Assembly (NCBI GenBank): GCA_003138515.1
Contig: PLGG01000078.1
Span: forward strand, 54,894-94,821
Source: Acidobacteriaceae bacterium
GTDB lineage: Bacteria > Acidobacteriota > Terriglobia > Terriglobales > Acidobacteriaceae
Direction: 5' to 3'
Length of the DNA stretch: 39,928 nucleotides
In this document: positions 24,167 through 36,300 of the stretch, piece after piece
How positions within the stretch are numbered: position 1 is the first letter of the stretch
Layout of the letters: the number at the start of each line of letters is the position of its first letter
Made by a program: the position numbers and the translations under genes
Notes under the pieces: model-generated
The model's database searches: none
Told to the model about the DNA's origin: nothing
The model's input: only the letters and a program-made list of their open reading frames with translations

Positions 24167-27100
24167 ATGAGTGACTCCACGCGGTCTGATAAGAAGGCTT
24201 TCCCCAAAAAGCCCGGCCTTCCGGGTGTCGGAACTCCGTTCGCCGGTGAGAGTTCCTCCGGCGACATCCCGATTCCTTCAGAAACGCCTCGCCAGCACGA
24301 TCCCGATGCCACGATCGTCGACGCCGGGCCACCACTTGATCCCCAATCGAGACCTGTAGACTCCGACGCTACGATCATCGACGCGTCACCCCTTCTTGAC
24401 GCCGACGCCACGATAGTCGACCTTCAGGCGACTTTGCTCGACCCCGGAGCTACGATTGCGCCCGGATCTCCGGCCCGACGCACGCCTGCGACGCGATTGA
24501 CCTCGCCCGACAGTGCGGCCGTGTTACAGATTGGCGATTTGCTCGGTGGACGTTATGAAATTCTGCAACTGCTCGGTGAAGGCGGAATGGGCGCCGTCTA
24601 CCAGGCTCGAGACGTGGAGCTGGAGCGGGAGGTCGCGCTCAAAGTCACCCTGCCCGAGATGGCGGAGCATCCCGAGATTCTGCAGCGCTTCAAACAGGAG
24701 CTGATCCTTGCGCGCCAGATCACGGACCGCAATGTCATCCGCATTTTCGACATCGGAGAAGCAGGAAAGATAAAGTTCATCACGATGGAGTATCTGGAGG
24801 GTGAGAACCTCCATCAGATCCTCAAGCGCCAGGGCAAACTGGAAGTCGCGGAAGCCATCGGCATCATGGAACAGGCGGCCAGCGGGCTGGCTGCCGCTCA
24901 TCGCGAAGGAATCATCCATCGCGATTTGAAGCCGGGCAACATCATGCGCGACAAAAACGGCCGCGTCGTGGTCATGGATTTTGGATTGGCCCGGACCTTC
25001 TCCGGCGATGGAATGACGCGGACCGGCGCAATGCTGGGGACGATCGAGTATATGTCTCCAGAACAGGCGCAGGGCAAGGACGTGAAGGCCAGCTCGGATG
25101 TTTTTACGTTTGGCCTCATCCTGTATGAACTGCTTGCCGGCGTTACGCCATTCCATGCGGAGAGTGCGATTGCGAGCTTGTTGATGCGCTCGCAACAACG
25201 CGCCGTGCCGCTGGCGGATGTCGCCAGGAATGTCCCGGGCACGCTAAGCAACATCGTCAGCAAATGTCTTGAGACGGATCCCGCAAAGCGCTACCAGAGC
25301 GCGGAGGAGCTGGATGCGGATCTTCGCGCGTGGCAAGGCCGGGGCGGCAAATCCCGGGTTTCCGCTTCATCGGCGCGGCTGCGCATGAATCGAATTCGGG
25401 AGCTTCCATGGCAACGTCTCGCGATCACGGGCGCTCTGATTGTGGCGATCGCAGCCGGAATTGCCTGGTACGTTATCAAGAGGCAACTCGCCGCGAATTC
25501 AGGGACGCACGCACCGGTGTCGGTGCTGGTGGCCGACTTTGCGAACTACACCGGCGACCCGGAACTGGATAACACGCTCGAGCCGATGCTGGGTCTGGCC
25601 CTGGAAGGCGCCAGCTTCGTCAACGCCTATAGCCGCGGAGATGCGCGGAAGCAGGCGCAGAAACTCCCGAATCCGACGGACAAGCTCGACGAGCAGTCAG
25701 CGCTGCTGGTCGCAAGAAGCCAGGACGTCGGCGTGGTCATTACGGGCGACATTAGCTTGCGAGGCGACACGTACGATATTTCGGCGATCGCCCTGGACGC
25801 CGTGAGCGGCAAGCAGATCGCAAAAGCGGAGATCACCGTTGCCAATAAGCAGGAGATTCTGCCCGACCTTCCCAAGCTAGCGGCGCCGATTCGCAAAGCT
25901 CTGGGTGACTCCACGCCCGCCGCGAAACAGTTCGAGGAGGTCAGCGGAGGATTTACCGCCGCATCCCTTGAGGCTGTTCACCAGGACACTCTCGGTGTTG
26001 AAGAGCAGTTCGCGGGCAACTTCCAGGCGGCATTCGATTCGTTCCAGAAGGCAGCGGAACTGGATCCGAAGTTTCCACGGGCGTACACCGGCATGGCGGC
26101 CATGGCGCAGAACCTGGGAAGGCCCAGTGACGCCATTAAGTACATGAATATGGCGATGCAGAACGTGGACCGCATGACCGAGCGTGAACGCTATCGCAAC
26201 CGCGGACTGTACTCTCTCACTACGGGTGACTGGCAAAACTGTGTGCAGCAGTACACCGAACTCGTCAAGCTCTACCCAGCCGATCGCGTCGGCCAGAACA
26301 ATCTAGCCTCTTGCTATGTGCAATTACGCAAAGCGCCAGAGGCGCTGGCAGCGGCGAAACAGGCGGTTAAGATCGTCCCCAAGGGAGTGGGGCAGCAACT
26401 GAATCTGGCATTCATCAGTGCCTTTGCCGGCGATTTTACCGGGAGCGAAACAGACGCGCGCGCCGCGTTGGTGATTAGTCCGTCGGCCGCGCAGGGATAC
26501 CTGGTGCTCGCCGAAGCTCAGCTCGGGCAGGGAGAGATCGACAAGGCGGCCGATTCGTATCATCAGCTTGAGAGGTTTGGTGCGCCGGGCATATCCACCG
26601 CGAACGCTGGGCTGGCCGATCTTGCTGCCTACCAGGGAAAGTATTCAGAAGCGGCGAGCCTCCTCACGCAAGGAGCTACCGCGGACGTCGCGAACAAATC
26701 AGCCGACAACGCCGCCAGAAAGTACGCGGCGCTCGGAAACATCGAAATCTTGCAAGGGCACAACTCGGCAGCGCTCTCTGACTTTGACAAGGCGTTGAAG
26801 AGCAGCCAGTCCACCTCGATCAAGTTCCTCGGAGCGATGGGCTATGTCGATGCCGGAGACCCTGCTAAAGCGCAGAAGCTCGCGACGAGTCTTTCTTCCG
26901 ATCTGACAAGCGAGCCGCAGGCTTACGGCAAGATCATCGAGGGGTTGATCGCACTGAAGCGAAAGGACTCGAACGATGCAGTCAAGCAGATGACTGCCGC
27001 AAACAGCCTGCTCGACACTTGGATCGGCCGCTTTGAACTGGGGCGGGCTTACCTTGAAGCAGGAGCCTTCACGGAGGCTGACGAAGAGTTTGACGAATGT

Positions 27101-27310
27101 GCGAAGCGGCAAGGCGAAGCCATCGAGCTATTTATGGATAACGTGCCGACTTATGCTTATTTTCCGCCCGTTTATTACTATCAGGGACGCGTGCGGGAAG
27201 GAATGAAGAGCGATGGGTTCGCGGATTTTTATAAGACTTATCTGAACATTCGCGGGCAGTCGACGGAAGATCCGCTGCTTCCCGATATCCGCCACCGTAT
27301 CGGACAATAA
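24167..27310 (+). CDS. PknB-like Ser/Thr protein kinase with transmembrane helix and extracytoplasmic TPR domain
   Basis: The protein has 1,047 aa. Residues 1-120 are disordered and carry T-x-x-D motifs at T49, T69, T82 and T89. The kinase domain (about 128-390) is complete: Gly loop GEGGMG (137-142), K159, HRDLKPGN with D253, DFG at 271-273 and SPE at 297-299. An activation-loop Thr cluster (MTRTGAMLGT) is present. One membrane helix (about 418-437) separates it from a 600-residue region predicted outside the cytoplasm. That region starts with a FlgO/TolB-like segment (SVLVADFANYTGDPELDNTLE) followed by TPR units such as YTGMAAMAQNLGRPSDAIKY. Such kinases phosphorylate proteins on Ser/Thr; ligand and targets are unknown. 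No good ribosome binding site precedes ATG 24167, though it is the only sensible start. It converges with the giant minus-strand gene, leaving only 6 bp. Confidence 0.9.
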   Translation: MSDSTRSDKKAFPKKPGLPGVGTPFAGESSSGDIPIPSETPRQHDPDATIVDAGPPLDPQSRPVDSDATIIDASPLLDADATIVDLQATLLDPGATIAPGSPARRTPATRLTSPDSAAVLQIGDLLGGRYEILQLLGEGGMGAVYQARDVELEREVALKVTLPEMAEHPEILQRFKQELILARQITDRNVIRIFDIGEAGKIKFITMEYLEGENLHQILKRQGKLEVAEAIGIMEQAASGLAAAHREGIIHRDLKPGNIMRDKNGRVVVMDFGLARTFSGDGMTRTGAMLGTIEYMSPEQAQGKDVKASSDVFTFGLILYELLAGVTPFHAESAIASLLMRSQQRAVPLADVARNVPGTLSNIVSKCLETDPAKRYQSAEELDADLRAWQGRGGKSRVSASSARLRMNRIRELPWQRLAITGALIVAIAAGIAWYVIKRQLAANSGTHAPVSVLVADFANYTGDPELDNTLEPMLGLALEGASFVNAYSRGDARKQAQKLPNPTDKLDEQSALLVARSQDVGVVITGDISLRGDTYDISAIALDAVSGKQIAKAEITVANKQEILPDLPKLAAPIRKALGDSTPAAKQFEEVSGGFTAASLEAVHQDTLGVEEQFAGNFQAAFDSFQKAAELDPKFPRAYTGMAAMAQNLGRPSDAIKYMNMAMQNVDRMTERERYRNRGLYSLTTGDWQNCVQQYTELVKLYPADRVGQNNLASCYVQLRKAPEALAAAKQAVKIVPKGVGQQLNLAFISAFAGDFTGSETDARAALVISPSAAQGYLVLAEAQLGQGEIDKAADSYHQLERFGAPGISTANAGLADLAAYQGKYSEAASLLTQGATADVANKSADNAARKYAALGNIEILQGHNSAALSDFDKALKSSQSTSIKFLGAMGYVDAGDPAKAQKLATSLSSDLTSEPQAYGKIIEGLIALKRKDSNDAVKQMTAANSLLDTWIGRFELGRAYLEAGAFTEADEEFDECAKRQGEAIELFMDNVPTYAYFPPVYYYQGRVREGMKSDGFADFYKTYLNIRGQSTEDPLLPDIRHRIGQ

Positions 27311-27316
27311 TCGCTG

Positions 27317-30300
27317 TCATTGTTTCGCAGTAACGGTCTTCGTAACCTGCGCTGCTGTCGCGTAGTTAGAGTTACCTGCTTGGTTAGCAATCACCGAGCA
27401 CGTCCCCGTGCTGCTGGTCATCTTATAGGTTGCGCCTGTATTGGTACACGCCCCGGAACTCGTGAAGGCGACCGCGTTCCCGCTGGCGCCGCCTGTGGCC
27501 GCCACCGTAAAGCTGCTGTTGTTGGAGGCCGTCGACGGTGGGTTCGTAGTGAACGTGATCGTCTGCGCAACCAGAGTCGCAGTTACATTCTTCGTAACTT
27601 GCGCCGCTGCCGCGTAGTTCGAGTTGCCTGCCTGGTTGGCGATCACCGAGCACGTTCCCGTGCCGCTTGTCATCTTATAGGTTGCGCCCGAATTGCTGCA
27701 TGCCCCGGAACTCGCGAAGGTCACCGCGTTTCCGCTGCCGCCGCCTGTGGCCGCCACCGTGAAGCTGCTGTTGTAAGCCGCGTTCGCCGGAGGATTGGTG
27801 GTGAACGTAATCGTCTGCGCCGCCAGAGTCGCGGTCACGGTCTGCGTAACCTGCGCCGAAGCCGCATAGTTCGAGTTCCCTGCCTGGTTGGCGATCACCG
27901 AGCAAGTTCCCGTGCCGCTGGTCATCTTATAGGTTGCGCCTGAATGGCTGCACGCGCCGGAACTCGTGAAGGTGACTGCGTTTCCGCTGCCGCCGCCTGT
28001 GGCCGCAACCGTGAAGCTGCTGTTGTAAGCGGCGCTCGCCGGTGCGTTGGTGGTGAACGTGATTACCTGCGCGGCTTGAGTCGCGGTTACGCTCTTCGTA
28101 ACCTGCGCCGCCGCCGTGTAGTTAGAGTTGCCGGCCTGGTTGGCGATCACCGAGCACGTCCCCGTGCTGCCGGTCATCTTATAGGTTGCACCCGAATTGC
28201 TGCACGCCCCGGAACTGGTGAAGGTCACCGCGTTCCCGCTGCCGCCGCCCGTGGCCGCCACCGTGAAGCTGCTGTTGTAAGCGGCGCTCGCCGGAGGGTT
28301 GGTGGTAAACGTGATCGTCTGCGCGGCCTGAGTCGCGGTTACGGTCCTGGTAACCAGCGCCGCTGCCGCGTAGGTAGCGTTACCCGCCTGGTTAGCGATC
28401 ACCGTGCATGTTCCCGTGCCGCTGGTCATCTTGTAGGTTGCGCCTGAATTGGTACATGCCCCGGAACTCGTGAAGGTCACCGAGTTCCCGCTGGCGCCGC
28501 CTGTGGCCGCTACCGTGAAGCTGCTGTTGTAGGCGGCGCTCGCCGGAGGGTTGGTAGTGAACGTGATCGTCTGCGGCGCAAGAACCGTCGCGGTCAGCGT
28601 CACCGGCTGCGGACTGCCTGGCGCATTGTCCTTAATCTCCAGGGTCGCGGTTTGCGGTGTGTAGAACGGACCCGCGATGAAGGCAATCGTAATTGTGCAG
28701 TTGTTCCCCACTGCTAGGGTCGCCGGGCAGAGACTGACGGCCACAAATTCGTTGGAGTTCCCTCCCTGCACGATCGAAATGAGGGGATCGTTGATGGTAA
28801 CCGGCGCCGTTCCGATGTTAGTCACTGTGATGTTCTTCGTTGTAATGCTTCCCAGATTCACCGTGCCGAAGGCGATGTTGGACGGAGAAACGGTGACCAA
28901 TGGACCGTTTGCGTTTACGGTCTGCGTGACCGTCGGCGCTGCCGAGTAATTCGCGTTCGCCGCCTGATTGGCAATCACTGAACATATTCCAGTGCTGTTG
29001 GTCATCTTGTAAGTTGCGCCGATGTTGCTGCACGCGCCCGAACTCGTGAAGATCACCGGGTTCCCGCTGGCGCCGCCCGTGGCCGCCACCGTAAAGCTGC
29101 TGTTGTAGGCGGCGCTCGCCGGAGCGTTGGTGGTGAACGTGATCGCCTGCGCGACCAGAGTCGCGGCGGTGGATTGGCTTGCCGTCGCGCCGTTGAAGTT
29201 GCCGTCCGCCGCCCAGGTCGCAGTCAGTGAGCAGGTTCCCGTGCCGCTGGTCATGGTTACGGCGGTGCCCGTGCTCGAGCAGGCGCCGCCGCTGGTGATC
29301 ACCGCTGCGCTGCTGGCGTTGGTCGTCGCCGCTACTGTGAAGTGGCTGTTGTAGGCGGCACTGGCCGGCGCTCCCGTGAAGGTCACCGTCGGCGTGGCCA
29401 GAGTCGCGTTAACGGTCTGCGTCACCGTCGGTGCTGCCGAGTAATTCGTACTGCTCGCCTGGTTGGCGATCACCGAGCATGTACCCGTGCCACCGGTCAT
29501 CTTATAGATTGCACCGATGTTGCTGCACGCCCCGGAACTCGTGAAGGTCACCGGGATCCCGCTGGCGCTGCCCGTGGCCGCCACTGTAAAGCTGGTGTTG
29601 TAGGCGGCGCTTGCCGGAGCGTTGGTGGTGAACGTGATCGCTTGACTCGCCTGACCTATGGTCAGGGTGCCGCTCACGAAAAGGAATGAGTAGTTCGCCG
29701 CGGCCAGCGTGCCGGTCGAGACCGTGATGGGATAGCCGCCGGCATTGCTCGCTGTTGTAGCCGTCGTAGACAGCGACGGTGCGCCGGTCACAGCCGAAGG
29801 CGAATCGCCATTCACAAGTGGGCTGGTCGTGTAAGTTAACGCCGGCAGGGAAGTCTCTCCATAAGTCCCCGTAATGTTATTTGCCGTCACTGTAAGGACC
29901 GCCGGGTAAATGGTGAACGACTGGGTCCCCGAGGCGGCGCTATACGAGTTACTGCCGACCGTGCCTGCCGCCGCCGACGCCGTGATCTGGCACGGGCCGA
30001 CCCCGGTCGTGCTCCCGCTCGCCGTGCATGGCCCGGATGCCGTGAAGCTGACCGGCAGCCCAGCGGAGGATGACGCGCTCAATGAGAACGTGCTGCCATA
30101 TTGCACATTCGGCATTTGCAGGAAGTTGATGGTTTGCGATTGCGTGTTGGAACCCTGAGCGAGGATCGTGAATGTTCCTGACACAGAATTGGCAGCGTTG
30201 TAGTAGGGAGGGCTGCCTGGTTGCGAAAGGTTCGTGCCCGCCTGCGATGCGGTGATGGTGCAGCTTCCCGTGCTGTTCAGGGCCACGGTGGCCGAGGATA

Positions 30301-33300
30301 CGCCGTTGCTGTTCGGGGGCAACTGGCTGGCGATTGAGCAGGCTCCCGTCGCGCTATTCGCGCTAAAGCTCACCTGCAAGCCATTCGGGGCGTTGTTTGA
30401 CTCGGCAGTCGCGTAGACGGTGAGCGGCGAAGTTGAAATCGAGACGGAACTCGGCAAGGCGGGAGGGCCAAGGACGATTGTCTGGTTATTCGTAAGCACC
30501 GCCGGCGGCGAAGGTGCGCTCTGCCCTGGCGACGGATCGATCGGTACCGGCAGCAGGGTGGTCGAGATTGTGTAGACGACGGTATGTGCAGTCGTATCCG
30601 GGTTCGTGTCGGTAAATGTTGTCGCCGGTGGATTTCCATTCACTCCGCTGACGCTGCCAATCACGATCGGAGTCGCGCCATCGGAACTGCGAGAGATTGT
30701 GTAGGTGGCAACGACACCGAAGGTTGGCGCGGTCCAATTGATCACGACAGGTGCACTCGGGGACGTCGACTGCGGCGTCTCGGTGGGTGAAGACGGAGGG
30801 CGAACGACAGAGTTGGCGGTGGTGTAATCCAACTCGTTGGTGGAAGCGCCGCCGCTGCCCAGCGTGACAGTGCCGCCACTGCCGAGCGCGATAGTGCCGC
30901 CACTGCCGAGCGCAATAGTGCCGCCACTACCCAGCGCGACAACGCCGCCGCTGCCCAGCGTGACAGTACCGCCGCTTCCCAGCGCCACGGTGCCGCCACT
31001 GCCCATCGTGATGGTCCCGCCGCTACCCAGCGCGACAGTACCGCCGCTGCCCAGTGTGACCGTGCCGCCGCTGCCGAGCGTGATAGTCCCGCCACTGCTG
31101 TTGATTGTGTAGCTGCCTCCTGGAGGAACCGTCACAGTGCCGCCGCTGCCGAGCGCGATGGTGCCGCCGCTGCCGAGCGTGACCGTTCCGCCGCTGCCGA
31201 GCGCGACCGTGCCACCGCTGCCCATGGCGATAGTCCCGCCGCTGCCCAGCGTCACATTTCCGCCGCTGCCCAGCGCCACTGTGCCGCCACTACCCAGCGC
31301 GACCGTGCCGCCGCTGCCCAGGGTGACGGTCCCCCCGCTACCAAGAGATAGGTCGCCGCCACTGCCCAGCGTCACAGTGCCACCGCTACCCAGGGTCACA
31401 GTACCGCCGCTCCCGAGCGCAACCGTTCCGCCGCTGCCCAGTGCGATGGTGCCGCCGCTGCCCAGCGTGACGGTGCCGCCGCTCCCAAGCGCAATAGTCC
31501 CGCCACTTTCCAGTGCGATGGTTCCGCCGCTGCCCAGCGCAATGGTCCCGCCGCTGCCGAGCGCGACAGTGCCGCCACTGCCCATGGCGATGGTGCCGCC
31601 GCTGCCGAGGGTCACCGTTCCGCCGCTTCCCAGCGCGATGGTGCCGCCGCTGCCGAGAGCGATGGTGCCGCCGCCACTCGGAAGCGTATAGCTGCCACCT
31701 GTTGAGGGAATGGTCACTGTGCCGGCGCTGCTGGTGATGGTGCCGCCACTGCCCAGCGCGATAGTGCCGCCGCTACCGAGCGCAATGGTCCCGCCGCTGC
31801 CCAGCGTAATTGTGCCGCCGCTGCCCAGAGTTACTGTGCCGCCGCTGCCCAGCGCGACAGTGCCGCCGCTGCCAAGCGTGACGGTGCCGCCGGCAGGAGG
31901 TAGCGTCACCGTGGCTCCGTTGTTGAGCGTTACACTTCCGCCGCTTCCTGGCGTAATGGTGCTACCGCTGCCCACGGTCGCAGTTCCGCCGCTGCCCAGC
32001 GTAACAGTGCCGCCGCTCCCCAGGGCTACGGTGCCACCGGCGCCCAGAGTCACGCTTCCACCCGCGGCAACGTTCAAAGGAGCTGTGGAAGAACCAAACG
32101 AAAGCACGCTGGCCAGCGATGCGAACTCTCCACCGGTGGCGCCCACCTGGCGCAGGTCGATATTGCCCACGTCGTTGTATCCGCGCAACGTCGTATACGG
32201 CACGCCATCGAAGGTAATGTTCTGTTCACTCGACCACGCCGGCGCGATGGGCGCGATGGTTCCATTCACGCGATAGCCCGTATCGCCGCTGAGCGGCGTG
32301 CCATCGCAATGCGCCGTAGCTGCGCTGGCCGTCGGGCTGGGTGCGTTCGGGGTGTACCAGGCCGAAGTCGAGAATGTCGCAGGGTTGCCCGAGGCGTCGG
32401 TAAGGTTAACCACCGACCCCAACGAGTTCAACGACAAAACGGTGGGTGGCCCGCTCAGCGGTTCGCCGTCAAGCTGTTGGTTGCTGAAAGCAATCGCTGC
32501 ATTCGGTCCCACGCCATCCAGTTGGAACAGATAGTTCATCACGCTCTGATAGTTCGGTTTGCAATTCACGTCGAAGGTCGGAACGTAGCTCCCCGACGGC
32601 CCGTCATAGTAAAGGCCGCCGTGGCTCAGCCCGAGCGTGTGGCCGATCTCATGGAACAACGTGCCGGCGATTACGTTGGCGCGCTTGCTCATATTCTGGT
32701 TCGGCGCCGTTTCCCAAAGTCCCAGGGTGACGGCTGAATCGGAACCGCCCAGATCGGAGTAACCGGAGATGCTTGTCACTGTGCCGGAGGTAAGGCCAAT
32801 CACCGGTTCAGGCAATGTGGAGTTGGGGTAGCTCCAGTTGGGTACGCCAGGTGTTGACACAGTCATAGTCGACGAGTTGGCGCAGACTGTCGTGTTGTAC
32901 ACCCCGTTCAGGTTGGGATTTCCAAGCACGCCGGAAATCGTGACGCGGCTTGGGCAATGGTTAATCCCGTTGCCGCGGTCGGTGGTGACGATCGTCGTTA
33001 CGCCGCTGACAACGTTGATCGATGTCAAGCTTCCGTAACGGCTGTTCCAGGCCGGGATCGCCAGAGAATGACCAAAGAGAACGTAGTGATAGCTATCCTT
33101 CTGCCCATATGGGAAACGCGGGCTGCAATCGCCGCCTGCCGCGCAGGAAGCAAGATTGCGCGGCCACAGCTTGGAAAACTCCAGGCTGTTTTTCCAGCCG
33201 ATGACGCCCGGCTGGGTCGCTCCCGGCACGCTGGGGAACTGGCAAAGTTGCGGCGGAGTGGTGGAAGTGTTATCCGTGCAGGTGTCCTCTGGCACCGCGT

Positions 33301-36300
33301 TTCCAATTTCGAGGTGGAGGTGTACTCCATTCGCTGCGAATGCATTCGTCACCATCGCCAGCGGATCGTTGCCCTTGGCGTCGGGTGAGGGGAACAGATT
33401 TTCCTGATTGGGATCGCACGAGCCGTCGGACAGCACGGCGCCGCACATGTAATCCAGTTGCACGAACAGATCCTTTTCGCCGTGTACCGCGCCCGGCAAC
33501 CCCACCCACGTTCCGTTCTTCACGTCGTAATAGCCCGGCTGCCCTGCATAGAAATCGCCCGACGCGGGGCCGGCCTTCCAGGCGTCCAGAATTCCATCGT
33601 TATCGCTATTGTTCACAGGCGTGCTCAGAATCACCGCGGCATAGGCGCTGCCGGCATTCAGCGGCGCGCTGAACTGACTCGCATGAACAGGGAGCGTGAC
33701 GGAACCGGAGCTGTTGTTCCAACCTCCGCCGGGCACGTCGAACAGGGCCGTATTCTCTCCCGCGCCGGCCGCGTCATAGAACCCCTGCATGTTCTGAGTC
33801 GTAGAGATAGCGGGTACGGCCGAACCGTCGTAAATGACGATCGACTTGAGCGGGAAGTTCGGCGACAACACGCGATAGATGACCACCAGGCTCGCGCCTT
33901 CGGTGAGCGGGAGCGCGGTTGCTCCGTCGGGCAGAGAGACTGTGAACGCGCCCGAGGCAAAGCGCACCCCGTTCGCTCCCAACGGAAAGTAAGTATTCAC
34001 GTCGGCGCGATACACGCGCAGCGTCCCGCTCAACGCACCGTCGGTATAGGGCAGGTCGCTCCCGATCTGCTGCCCGGTAATGGGATAGTTGTCGAAGGTT
34101 CCGCTGCCGCCCGAAGGCGACGCCGTATTTTCGAGCGTCTCCCAATAGAGGAACGCGTCAATGATATCGGCGCCGTCGGGAACACCCTGGCTGACGCTTG
34201 GGCTAGTGGTGCTATCGGGGATGGTGATGGTTCCGGTGGCTATGCCGCCGTGGCCGGTTCCTCGCAGTTGGACTCCCGCCGAGGCAAAGTCACCGGTGAC
34301 GAAATAGTTGTTCTCGAAGGAGAGCGGGTTTGGCTTGGGCGGTGCCGCCTGCCCGGTTGAAACCAGCAGACGGACCGCCGATCCAACACTGACTTGCGCT
34401 CCGGCAGCAGGGTTCGAGGCTGTCACACTGCCCGAGGGCACCACGTTATTGGACGCAGTGCTCACTGTTCCCAGCGTCAGACCTGCTCCGGTGATCGCCG
34501 CCGTGGCTGCCGCTTGCGTCAGCCCAACCACGTTGGGGACAAGCACGCCAACAGCTTGGCCGTTCAGGCCGCCGTTGCCGCTGAGATTGACGGTCTGGAG
34601 GACGACAAGAGGAGAAAGATTGAGCGTGTTGTCGCTGAAAGCCGCCGTACCCGTCTGATAGCCGGTGGTCTGCGGCGTGAAGCTGAAGCTCTCGGAACAG
34701 CTCGCGCCCGGTATCAACGAAAACCCGCTGCCGCAAGTCGAGCTTCCGATGGCGCCGAAATTCGTGCCCAGGCTCAAGGCAAGCGAGCCCGTGAGCGTTT
34801 GGTTGCCGACGTTTTGAATGCTGACCGATTGGGGGCTGTCCGTGCTTGTGCTGCTCACATTCGTAAGGGCAAAGCCCAGGGACGGCGGCTGCGAGCGCTG
34901 CACTTTTGTGAGGACTCCTAGTACGCCGCTGTTCCCGGTGAAGACATCGCCCGTTCCATCCACCGCTACACTTATCGGGTTACTCAGCCCGCTCGCGGGT
35001 ATGGTGGTCTGGACGCCGCTAGGCGTGACCTCCACCACTTGGGAGATGCAGGGATCCGCGATGACGACATCGCCGGCAGCATCCACCGCCACACCGTATG
35101 GGCAAACTAGACCGCTGGTGGGCACCGTGGTCTGAACGCCGCTCGGCGTGACCTTAACCACTCGGACATTGGAGGGATCGGAGATGAAGACATCCCCCGC
35201 TCCATCGACCGCCACATCGTACGGGTTGGTCAGACCGGAGGCGGGCACCTTGGTCTGGACACCGCTGGGCGTGACCTTCACGACATCGGTATTCGCGCTA
35301 TCCACGATGAAAACATTCCCGGCTCCATCCACCGCCACTCCGTACGGGTAGCCCACGCTGCCCACCGTGGTCTGGACGCCACTTGGCGTGACCTTCACTA
35401 CCTTTGCGTTGGTGGGGTCTGCGATGAAGACATCGCCCGCTCCGTCCACTGCCACTCCGTACGGGTCAGCCAGACCGCTGGCGGGTACCGTGGTCTGGAC
35501 GCCGCCGGGCGTAACCTTTAACACCTTGCCGAGGCCGTAATTCGAGATGAAAACATCGCCCGCCGCATCCACCGCCACACCCTGCGGTTGGTTCAATCCG
35601 CTGCCCAAACTGGTCTGCGTGCCTGGCCCGAACGCAATCGCTGGTGCCTGACCAATGCCGTAGATTGGCGTTACCGCCAGCAGATTGCCGCCGTTGTCGA
35701 ACAGGCTCACCGAACCCGTTCGTAATCCAGGCGCGAGCGGAGTGAAGGTCACGTTCACAGTGCAGGAAAAGCCCTCGGCGATTGTCCCGGTGCATGTGCC
35801 GCCGCTTCCGAGCGAGAAGTCGAGACCGTTGATGCCTTGCGTGACCACCTGCGTCACGCCGATCGTCGTGGTCGCTGCGAGGTTATAAGTCAGCGTGAGC
35901 GTACCGCTGCACGGCGCCGGAGTGGTCTGTCCCGACGGGCAAACGTTGACGCTGCCAAAACTCTGCTGCGCAAAACTCGCCGTCGCATTCAGCACCGAGA
36001 CCACGGACACGTTGCATGTCGGGCTCGTTCCCGAGGCCGCGCATGCTCCGCCCCAGCCCAGGAATGTCGAAGTCCCGGTCGCCGCCGCCGTCAGCGTTAC
36101 CGGCGATCCGCTCAAATAGCTATCGGAACACTGCCCCGTGACGCTTCCGTTGGTGTCAATGCAGCTAATCGCGCCCGCGCTTGAGGTCACCGTGCCGGAG
36201 CCTGAGCCTATCTCCGTCACGCTCAGCTCGTAGCTGGGGATGGTCGTGCAGCTCACCAGAACACTCGTGACATTCGCAGTCGCGACCGTGCCGCCGCCCT

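Noticed and set aside
27320..28447. Plus-strand Arg/Gly/Ala-rich frames with 84-residue repeats
   Set aside because: They are antisense to the Ig-like repeat array and reflect its periodicity, not a second gene.
30837..32276. Proline-rich VPPLPSA-repeat proteins on the plus strand
   Set aside because: The pattern is the mirror of a 24-bp repeat whose length is a multiple of three. The coding strand gives a continuous 3,933-aa protein with domains on both sides.
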